Assembly: GCA_015657535.1 (NCBI GenBank)
Contig: JADHZB010000105.1
Coordinates: forward strand, 1-28,748
Length of the DNA stretch: 28,748 nt
Source: Nephromyces sp. MM_2019
Taxonomy: Eukaryota; Apicomplexa; Aconoidasida; Nephromycida
Reading direction: 5' to 3'
Shown here: positions 1 through 7,757 of the stretch, one piece after another
Layout: each line of letters begins with the position of its first letter
How positions within the stretch are numbered: position 1 is the first letter of the stretch
The notes under the pieces: generated by a model
The model's input: only the letters and a program-made list of their open reading frames with translations
Told to the model about the DNA's origin: nothing
Database searches by the model: none
Made by a program: the position numbers and the translations under genes

Positions 1-95
1 AAAAAAACAAAAAAGACAAACATAGAGAATTCCACAAACATGAGCATCCTGCAAAGCTCTCCAGTAAAACATACAATTCAACACACATATCTAAC

Positions 96-185
96 CATTT
101 GGGTGAAACATCTTCGTTACAAAGCGCACTACCGGAGGTTTCGCAGGATACAGCGGGCCAAATTCCATTGTGAGGTGAAAAATAC
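96..185 (-). CDS. E2 enzyme exon: central sheet to HPN motif
   Basis: The exon carries the YPAKPP loop and HPN. The split codon after HPN begins with G, which fits the Val usual after HPN in RAD6 proteins. This exon is below 60 residues and is not obvious from long ORFs; it was found by reading the reverse complement for the expected continuation. Confidence 0.88.
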
Positions 186-1295
186 CTGACACGTAGATGA
201 AGCATCCAGTAACTACACTAATACAAGCTTATTGTAGGATTTTCTATGCAGCTAGCTAGCCCGTATGCAATGAAAGGAAGTGGTTTTTAACCGTAAATAG
301 CTCAGATATCACGAAAAAAAAAGGTGGATCCACAGCATTAAATCTTAAAACTATTCATACACTTTTATACAAAGCGAAGAAACAGAAATCCCTATTCTTA
401 TTCAAGATTTTATACATTTGTAAGATCTATATTCTATCCTTAACAAAGGCTGGCAAACACACTAAAATATCTACGGTGTTTACCTCTACATAAATACCTT
501 TATGTGCAGCTTGAACGACACACACACACACACACAAACTGTCTCTCAATTAGTTTACCTCTACATAAATACCTTTATGTGCAGCTTGAACGACACACAC
601 ACACACACAGACTGTCTTTACATTACTTACTGATGAAAACCTCCCCCATACACACACGAAGTTTTATAATCTTAGAATACTTCAAAAATGCCACAAACAT
701 ATGCTATATCGCTCATCTTCATTTTAGGTTACTAAAGCAACGATATAATTAAGTGGACCTTGATGAAAAATATTTCAAAATGTCAATCATAGAAAGAAGT
801 TAAATATCTCTGTACAAAATATGTGAAGCAACAAAGAAGTGAGAAAAAATGCTACTCCAGAATAAAGTAGTCTTACTCATTGGCGATAATATAAATAAGG
901 GTGTAGTTACACCCTCTTGTAGCCATAAAAATTTTGAAAGTGGCACTTCAAAAGAACCTCCTTGGCGACAATAGCGTCGGCACACACACAGAAACCTCTA
1001 AATCCAGCAGCAGTGCGTGTTCCCAGGCAGCCAAAACTTAACGCCCTACTCACTCTCCCGTTTTCCCTAACTTAACGCCCTCCTCACCCCCCCAATTGCC
1101 CCTCTCTAACACCCTCCCCCACATATCCCCTCCCTCTAATGCCTCCCTCACCCTCATACCTCCCTCCCACGGCGTATCCTCTGGCCCACATATCACTGCT
1201 TTCCAGCTCATCAAGTTATCATCGATTGGTGTGCCATTCAGGCCAACAGGAGGATCAGCCTGCAGCCTTCTCAAGTCGTTCATAAGCCTCTTTTG
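96..1295 (-). CDS. RAD6/UBE2A-like ubiquitin-conjugating enzyme E2 (partial, 2 exons seen)
   Basis: E2 enzymes carry ubiquitin as a thioester on a cysteine and pass it to a substrate, usually with an E3 ligase; the RAD6 branch acts on histone H2B and PCNA. Seen: exon 1295-1160 (136 bases, acceptor TACAG, donor GTATGA, starts in phase 0, ends in phase 1) encodes a helix-1 and first beta-strand segment containing [16 protein letters not shown] and [16 protein letters not shown]. Exon 185-96 (90 bases, acceptor GTCAG, donor GTTAGA, phase 1 to 1) continues with [20 protein letters not shown] and MFHPN. The two join in frame through a shared Gly codon. The order, the PPVG loop, the GPEDTP/YPxKPP motifs and the terminal HPN are diagnostic of the UBC fold, closest by eye to RAD6/UBE2A/B. 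The catalytic Cys lies about seven residues after HPN and must be on an exon left of the window; bases 1-95 hold no fitting exon. The start codon is unresolved. One weak option is a phase-0 mini-exon with ATG at 1481-1479 and donor GTTTGT. Family call is firm; subfamily is likely. Confidence 0.9.
186..1159 (-). other. E2 intron, CA-rich on + (GT-rich in sense)
   Basis: A 974-base intron between the two E2 exons. It contains a 75-base tandem duplication with CA runs. No other exon of the E2 is needed because phases match across it. Confidence 0.7.
478..627. repeat. 75-bp tandem duplication containing CA microsatellite
   Basis: Two nearly identical units start at 478 and 553 with GTTTACCTCTACATAAATAC, followed by a shared stretch and a CA run. 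Copies differ mainly in CA length and the final bases, so the duplication is recent. Confidence 0.9.
1160..1295 (-). CDS. E2 enzyme exon: N-terminal helix and first beta strands
   Basis: The exon opens after TACAG with Gln-Lys-Arg-Leu-Met and is in phase 0, so only a few N-terminal residues are missing. It ends GGA G before GTATGA. No stop interrupts its frame. Confidence 0.88.
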
Positions 1296-1958
1296 CTGTA
1301 AACAAAAAAAAGCGTTTTATTACCTTTTATGAGCTAACCAACAGAACGCACACACACTATACAACACAACACACACTATACTTCACAGCACTAGTATCAG
1401 CAGGGTTTTTGTTTAAAAAGCATTTCATTAAGCTCCATCAGAGGGTGCTAACAAAGTAAATCACACACAAACGGCCCTCATGTTGCAAATACGCAATTCC
1501 TAGTGTAAGTCAACGAAATACTAATAAAGCTTATAGCACACACCTACAACAAGTTTTTGATTTACACACAAAAACAAGACAGTATAAGAACTATCCCAAT
1601 GATGAGCAAATAGTTTTGCTATGGCATTTCAACATGAGAGTATCAAACAAACAGAGAGAACCACACACACAAACAGAAAGAAACAAACGCACACACACAA
1701 ATACACACGCATACAAATCACTTATAAACCTGATAATCAAAATATTAACAATCACCACCACAGCAATGAATAGCAATGAAACTATAAAATTGTTTTTAAA
1801 GCCTTTAAGAAACTAAAAACAGCGACAAAAAGAACTTTTAATATTTATAGCCAGGAAGCAGTAAAAAGTGTGATTTTTACAGGAATGAATGCCGGAGAAG
1901 GATTTTAAAATCACAAAAAGTTGTGTTTAAAAGCAAAAATGTCTACATTATTTCATAC

Positions 1959-2756
1959 CGCTGACAATGCCATTCTTCTTGCCCATCCAGAGTGTGTGCC
2001 AGAATTTCAATGAAAAACTGAATGAAGATGTATCATCACAAAAAAAGAGCCTTTTCAGGAAAATCAAAAGAAGGATCCAGTGACTTACAAAAACCACCTT
2101 CTCTTGATTCTTATCAACGCCACACTGAACAGTGCTGCCACCTGTTCAGGTCAATGAATTCCTAAAAAAAGGGGAAAAAACATGCAAAAAGAACAAGAAA
2201 AGGAGAAATTTCGCCGCAAAAAAACTATTTTATTCAATACCTTCTTTTAAACAAATGGGTTTTCCTATTCCGAAATCTTCATATCAAAAACTCCAAAACA
2301 TCACGAATAACCAGAAAAAGAAATGCAAGCTCAACACAATCCCACAAGTAGAATCAATGAAAAAGAGTAGAAAAAAAACCACCAAGAGCAGAGTAAGCTA
2401 GCAAGCCCAAAGGCATTAGAACCGAAAGAAAAAGTACGTTTTTGAAAAGACTAAAAATTGTAGAAATAGACAAAAAAACAGCGAAAAAAGCAGTGATTTT
2501 CCCTGCATTAAATTCACAATAAAACTACCTAGAAAAGCACCAATTTTCCATGCATTAAACTCACAAAACTTCCTCTCAAGACACAAAACACTGAATTTCT
2601 CCTTAAAAGAGACTCTCTACTTCAGTCAAATTTGGTGCACACAATCTACTTGAAACATCTCCAGAAAAACGCACTTTCATCCGTGAAATCTTATGTCTTT
2701 TAGCTGATTATACATACTCCGAAAAAGTGGCAAAATCCTGATGTTTAACTTCTCTT
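1959..2756 (-). CDS. chain of three micro-exons, unknown protein (candidate)
   Basis: Three short open stretches on the minus strand have good splice signals and compatible phases. 2756-2718 (39 bases, acceptor CTCTAG, donor GTATGT, phase 1 to 1) encodes EKLNIRILPLFR. 2141-2089 (53 bases, acceptor AACAG, donor GTAAGT, phase 1 to 0) encodes GSTVQCGVDKNQEKVVF. 2017-1959 (59 bases, acceptor ATTCAG, donor GTATGA, phase 0 to 2) encodes FFIEILAHTLDGQEEWHCQ. The composition looks like a folded protein, but I recognise no family. The last exon ends in phase 2, whereas the E2 exon at 1295 starts in phase 0. Either an exon is missing between them or this is a separate upstream gene. The surrounding + strand is A-rich, as expected for introns of minus-strand genes here. 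Exons this short can arise by chance, so confidence is limited. Confidence 0.35.
2488..2580. repeat. diverged ~46-bp tandem duplication
   Basis: Two adjacent units share TTTTCC.TGCATTAAA.TCACAA at about 2498 and 2544, with similar flanks. They lie in presumed intronic DNA between the micro-exons. Confidence 0.6.
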
Positions 2757-2877
2757 CTAGAGGAGGAAAAAGACGTTAAAGGAAGTGATTAAAATCAAAA
2801 GTGCATTTCTCCAAAACACATGAAGATATTTTTCAAAAAGCTACACTTAGAGCGAATTTGGTGGCGACATATGTTGA

Positions 2878-3204
2878 GGGGGAGGGGGGGGTGAGAAGAA
2901 CAAGAAGAAGAAGAAGATGATGACGATGATGAAGAGGAAGAAGAACCGGAAAACCAAAAAGAAGCCAAAAAGTGTCGCTAACAAAAGGGAAAAAATATCA
3001 AAAAATGGGAATGCTAAAGTGCACAAGTTATCGTACACAAGAGTAGAATTCAGCCAACAGTTTAGTAGAGATAAGCAAAAATATATGAAAGCTGGAAAAA
3101 AACATCTTCAAAAGGTAAAAAGTGGAGAAAAGGTCGACTTTTTTCATCATCTTAATCGAGTGAGAGAAAGACTAGGCAATTTAAGTGCTTATGCTAGATT
3201 ATAG
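2878..3204 (+). CDS. Lys/Arg-rich ORF, unknown (possible exon)
   Basis: This frame is open for about 108 codons to TAG at 3202-3204; the first ATG is at 2917. The first half is a GAA/AAG tract giving a poly-Lys/Met/Arg stretch (KKKPKSVANKREK), and in another frame the same bases give an acidic run that soon stops. The second half is more protein-like (VHKLSYTRVEFSQQF, then HLNRVRERLGNLSAYARL) and ends in a normal stop. If real it would be a basic, probably nuclear protein or a terminal exon. The purine-rich low-complexity start makes chance openness quite possible, and no family is recognised. Confidence 0.3.
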   Translation, partial: GGGGGEKNKKKKKMMTMMKRKKNRKTKKKPKSVANKREKISKNGNAKVHKLSYTRVEFSQQFSRDKQKYMKAGKKHLQKVKSGEKVDFFHHLNRVRERLGNLSAYARL

Positions 3205-3227
3205 CCGATTTGATGAGCGAATGTGTT

Positions 3228-3290
3228 GAGAGCATGCTCAGATTGGAAGGCATCAGACTGTAAGTCTGTGCGCGTGAAATTGCTGATTTA
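3228..3290 (+). pseudogene. tRNA-like remnant (Tyr-type anticodon GTA) or SINE head
   Basis: ATGCTCAGATTGG resembles a tRNA D-arm/A box. It is followed by CATCAGACTGTAAGTCTG, an anticodon arm with stem CAGA/TCTG, loop CTGTAAG and anticodon GTA at 3260-3262. The expected acceptor stem and T-arm B box (GGTTCGAATCC) are not recognisable afterwards, so this is a decayed tRNA copy or the head of a tRNA-derived SINE rather than a working gene. A chance match is possible. Confidence 0.35.
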
Positions 3291-5568
3291 GAGCTAGAGA
3301 TAGAGAGATTTACACCTAATTTCCGATGTATTCACATCTAGAGATAGTTTAGCCTATTCTTTTAAGAGGGTAGATTTTACGCATCATCTTTAACGCTAAA
3401 TTAAGCGTATACATGTTGCTAGTTATACATATATATAGTTCTAGATTTAGATTTTTGAAAGGAAATCTAAAAAACTGAATCCCTACTAGAGATGTACCTA
3501 CACACACTTCATCTACAGAGATTCTAATTTAAGAGAGTTACTCTCTATTCAAGAGTTTTAATGCCAGTTTGCTGCGTATTCACGTGTAATACACACACAC
3601 AAAGACAAGCACACAAACACGCAATCAAAAGACTAGCACACACAGAGATAATCAAGATACCAGTATACCAGTACACGCACACAATCAAGACATCAAGACC
3701 TCAAAGAATTGAAAAAAAACCTCAACTTTAACAACTAATTTTTTGTCTTCTGCTGCAAGTTAAAGTATAAAAAGGTAAAAAATCCCCAAAAAACCAACTA
3801 GTCATGGAGATTCTGTAACTTAACTAACATTTTCAAGGGTAAAAACATCACTTGTAACTGAAAAAACCGACTACTCCTCATCATCAGTAAATTCTTTCGA
3901 TTAACATCCTTAAAAGATGAAAGTATAATAAATTTGGAAATTTTAACTCTAAAAAATAAGGAAATTATCACACATACAAGTATAAAGCAGTTTTTCTCAC
4001 AGATTTGCGAATTTTTTGGGTGTACGTACACCAGATTTGAAAATTTTTATTAAAATTCTGCCTCGTTATAAATTTATTTGCTCCTCCAGAATTTTTTTTC
4101 TTGCACCTTATTAAGCTGAAGATTTATCACTTACTTTTCCACTTCCTTTCTGAAGGAGTTGTTGTATAATAGGAATAAACACTACAATCGGAAAAAGAAG
4201 CAAGCTTTTTTATAGGTTTATTTCTAATGAAGACTTTCGTATTTAGAAATATTTTTTAATGAAATTTTTACCGCTAATTTGATATTTTTGTTGGAATTCT
4301 TGGCTTTTTAAGCTTTATGGCGTCGTTTTTTCTTGTCTTATTCCTCTTCAAGGTTTATTTTATGGAAATTATTAGAATATGGCTCCATTCAAACTTTAAA
4401 ATGCCTTTTTTTTTAGAAAAACTTCGCTGCTCTTGAAATCTTTTAGATATACTGGCAGTTTAGAAGGAATAATGGAGCTTGAAAATCATGAGTTTTTTCT
4501 CTATTGTTGCTATTTTTTTGCTAAATATTGATATATTTATTGAATTTTCCTGATTTCAAGATTCTCTAGCTTTTCCCCTCTTTTCTATTCAATTTTTTCC
4601 TCTCTCTATTAATTTAAATTACTCTCATGCAATATACACAATATATATATGTATTATTTTTGAATATTGTGATATAAACTCCTCAATATAAAACCTATAA
4701 TATTGAAATAATTTGATATTTTCACACACAAAAACTTGAGTTTTTACCAGTAAAACCACTTAATGCCTCTTTTTCAATGATGTACTTCGAGATAGATGTT
4801 AAAATTCAACTTTTTTGGTTATTTCCTTCTTTTTAGACCATAAACTCTAGAAATACATACTTGGAGTTTTGGTGAGGTATTGCTGGAAGAGGATTTCTAC
4901 TGTCTCAAAAACGTTTAAAGCATGAAAATCCTTTTTTTTAACCATGAAGATGACGCCACAGTTTAATTTTTTTGATGCTGAAGTAGAGTAAGCTTAACTT
5001 CAAAGGCTGCAAGCCTGGAAATCCTCTTGAAAAATTCGCCAAAATTCAGCTTTTTTAACGTAAAATACATTTTTTGTTTAATTATGCAAATTTTGTTTAT
5101 TTCATTTAGTCACCTGTAAGAAAGAGCCTATAAGAAAACACGCACACACACATGCAGGCGCACACAGACACACACTCATGCAGGCGCACACAGACACACA
5201 CGCACACGTGTCTTAAACAGCTTCAAATTAAATTTTTTATCTCTACTTTTTCATTTTCTTTCGGAGTTTTTGCTTGACTATTTTTCTCGAGGTAGAGGTG
5301 AAATCCGACATTTCATAGCTTCCAGGTCACCTTCTCTACTTCTCAAGTATGAGATTTAGGAGGTGATTTCTTTTATTATCATCTATTAAATATAATCATT
5401 TTTATAGGTAATTTTGGAGTAATTTTTCCTAGGCTTTGTGGAGAAAAAGGGGTGATTTCACTCTTTGAACAACTTTAAGGGGGGCTATTAACACCTAGAC
5501 TTGTGTGTGTGTGTGCCATGTGTGTGTGCTCCAATACTAAACTAGTTTATCTCTTTAAAATAATCTGA
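3291..5568. other. AT-rich intergenic stretch without a convincing gene
   Basis: From about 3.3 to 3.7 kb it is mixed, with short CA runs (3590-3680). From about 4.0 to 5.1 kb it is T-rich on +, like the introns of plus-strand genes here. A few weak minus-strand splice pairings exist (4181-4135 and 3857-3798), but the base bias argues against them. I see no RNA gene or conserved protein. Confidence 0.5.
5141..5209. repeat. CA-type minisatellite, 27-bp period
   Basis: CATGCAGGCGCACACAGACA occurs at 5151 and again at 5178 within a run of CACACA/CGCACA. Confidence 0.85.
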
Positions 5569-5763
5569 TACATTCATGTGTATATCTCTATTTTAAGGAA
5601 GAAAAAGCTTGCAGTCATTCTAGGTGTATTCTTAGTGTCTGGAGATGTGTGCGAAACCGTTGGAGTAGCTTCATCCTCTCGTGCAGAGGAAGCTCAGGAA
5701 GCGTCTACCGAGCCTTTTAGCAGGAATTTACGTTTTTCTCTGAAATTTTCAGGTTTTCAGTAG
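5569..5763 (+). CDS. short ORF with hydrophobic start, unknown (weak)
   Basis: The frame is open from after TGA at 5566 to TAG at 5761-5763. It reads RKKKLAVILGVFLVSG, then SSRAEEAQEASTEPFSRN. A basic-hydrophobic start followed by a polar A/E/S-rich part resembles a signal peptide and mature chain, but there is no in-frame ATG at the right place, so it would need an upstream exon. Possible donor CAG|GTTTTC near 5751. No family recognised. Confidence 0.22.
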   Translation, partial: YIHVYISILRKKKLAVILGVFLVSGDVCETVGVASSSRAEEAQEASTEPFSRNLRFSLKFSGFQ

Positions 5764-5984
5764 ATTAACAGGCAGAGAACGCCACTAAACAGAAGAATTG
5801 GAGTCTCTAGTGTTACTTAAAGGGGTCTTTTGGTATTCTTTTAGAATCGCTGCTTCTTCTAGGAATCTTTATTCGCTCTTTTCCCCATCATTTGTTCAAT
5901 ATTACTCCTATTATTAGCGAATATTAAGGGATTCACTAATTTTTAGTAGTATCACCCATTTATCGGATAATTTTTTGTCATTAA

Positions 5985-6176
5985 CATACCTCCCTCTTTA
6001 AGAATGTCGCAAACCCTAATGTGAAACGCTACTATTTACAAAATTCAGAGGCAGAGTTAAGAACTATGCATCTGCGGTCTGGAATCTTCACGAGAGAAAC
6101 ACCTTTTTCTGTGACGAAAGTTGGCGCTTTAAGGGCTAAAGACCCTCCGCGTGTGCGCTGCGAATCGCATATTTAA
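5985..6176 (+). CDS. short ORF/exon, unknown protein
   Basis: The frame is open from 5985 to TAA at 6174-6176. After a pyrimidine-rich TCCCTCTTTAAG, the 57 codons from 6003 read NVANPNVKRYYLQNSEAELR, then MHLRSGIFTRETPFSVTK, then VGALRAKDPPRVRCESHI. Amino-acid use is far more protein-like than the surrounding AT-rich DNA and the local base composition is less biased. It may be a terminal exon of a plus-strand gene, with acceptor at 6001-6002, or a gene remnant. An internal ATG lies just before HLRSG. No family is recognised. Confidence 0.33.
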   Translation, partial: HTSLFKNVANPNVKRYYLQNSEAELRTMHLRSGIFTRETPFSVTKVGALRAKDPPRVRCESHI

Positions 6177-6177
6177 G

Positions 6178-6350
6178 ATAATCAAGTTATTATCTCTAGA
6201 GCAAGTTAGCATCTCTTGAGTTCCAGTAATACAAGCTGCCATCTCTCTAGCTCTAGCACACACAATCTACCATCTCCCTAGTTCTAACACATATCTACCA
6301 CCTCTCAACTCCACACACACAATCTACCATCACTCCTGACTTCGAACACA
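6178..6350. repeat. degenerate ~30-bp minisatellite
   Basis: About six copies vary around CAATCTACCATCTCCCTAG followed by TTCTAACACA; recognisable starts are near 6183, 6202, 6231, 6261, 6291 and 6322. A C/T-rich stretch continues to about 6650 with no gene seen. Confidence 0.75.
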
Positions 6351-7223
6351 GGCTACAGGCTCTTTTCCCCCCACCACACCGCACATCTGTAAATCCGATA
6401 AACTATAACTGCTCCAAGCAAGCTACCAGCTCTTCCTATTTCCCCCCCCCTCCCCCCCAAAGAACTTTCCTCTTCGTTAAATCTCCCCCCCTCCTCGCAA
6501 ATCACCCCCAAACAGCGCTTACCTCATCAACCTCTTCTCTTCGTCCGCAAAAAAGCCTCATTAAAATTAATGATCTCTCTCTCTCACGCACACAACATTC
6601 TACTCACTTCCTCTACAATTCCGGTGTGCGTACACCTCGTTTGCTTCCATGACATTTTTAGTCTCTTTCAAGCGCCAACAAAGTGAATTTTCGGTAGATA
6701 TTTTTATGATTTCAGAATTTTTCCTGGGAATTTACGAATTTGCCTTTGTTTCATGAAATATGGATGAGCTTATTGCCCTGTTTAAGAGGATATTTTTTGT
6801 GCTGTCTTAGGAGATTTTATGCTATTTTTAAGGTAAAATTGCAGCTCTTTAGTACACTCTCCAGGCTTTTTCATTGCTCTTTGTGTATGTGTATGAAAGC
6901 AAGAGGTTTAGTCATGATTATCACCTTTGAGGTTATTCGTTGGGTAATCTTGAGTTTTGTGTTTTTATAGGCTGAGGTTTTGGTTTGATGCAGTGTGTGC
7001 TGATGAGTTGGTTCTTCTCTTTGATTCAGCCTCTTCTCTTTGGTTCAGCCGCTTCTTCTCTTTAATCCCTGCTCTTCTGCTCTTTCATATCCCCTTCTCT
7101 TCTATTTGATGAATTGCCTTTTCATTCTCCTGAGCTTATTTTTTCAGCTTCTTATCTTTTCTCCTTTTGCGTTCTAAAGGGCTCTACGCTTGACGATGAT
7201 ATTTGTGCTCCTCTATTTTGCAG

Positions 7224-7343
7224 GCTTATGGATTGTGGATGGCGAAAGCTGATGCCTTGAGCTTTGAGCTTGCTCAACCTTCTCAGTGGTGGGCTTTTTT
7301 GCCTTCATCAAACAGTGTAAAACTCAAATTTTTGGAGAAATGA
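7224..7343 (+). CDS. terminal exon of an unidentified plus-strand gene
   Basis: After a strong acceptor (CTATTTTGCAG) the phase-0 frame runs 39 codons to TGA at 7341-7343: AYGLWMAKADALSFELAQ, then PSQWWAFLPSSNSVKLKF, ending LEK. Tryptophan-rich, non-repetitive composition and the good acceptor support a real last exon. The matching upstream exon, which must end in phase 0, was not identified; the open frames at 5985-6176 and 5569-5763 do not fit its phase in an obvious way. Alternatively translation starts at the internal Met-Ala-Lys, giving a very short protein. Family unknown. Confidence 0.42.
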   Translation, partial: AYGLWMAKADALSFELAQPSQWWAFLPSSNSVKLKFLEK

Positions 7344-7757
7344 CTGTTTTGTAGTTTACAGCTCATCACTTTCATGAAGAAGAAGAAGATGCTTACTTTC
7401 ACGTGTGTATCCTACCATCCTAAAGCTCTTAAGTGGTAGCAAACTGCAGTTTTCCTTGCTGCGGCGACTCTCTTCCATTCCACCTACTCATTCTATAAGG
7501 TGAGCTGCTGTCTCACTCGGATTTTTCAGAGATAAAGTTAGCTTATAAGTCTTGCTAGAAGTGTACTCCTAGTGAGGCTAGCACAAGTAAACACCTCATC
7601 CACACTTTGAAAGCGAAAAGGATTGGAAGAAGATGGGTTATTTTTGAAACTCATTCATTCAATCATGTGGTGCCGGAGTTGAGGAAATTCTTTTCTTTTT
7701 TGTTCAAAGCCTGTGGCAAGACGGAGCTTTAATTCGAAGACGCACCCTTGATTGAAG

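Noticed and set aside
3798..4181. Possible minus-strand exon pair (4181-4135 ending GTAAGT, 3857-3798 ending TAG)
   Set aside because: Phases agree, but the pieces are tiny and the + strand is T-rich there, opposite to minus-strand introns elsewhere; left as unproven.
6740..6970. Hydrophobic plus-strand ORF
   Set aside because: T-rich DNA automatically gives Phe/Leu/Cys-rich frames; no start, splice or homology support.
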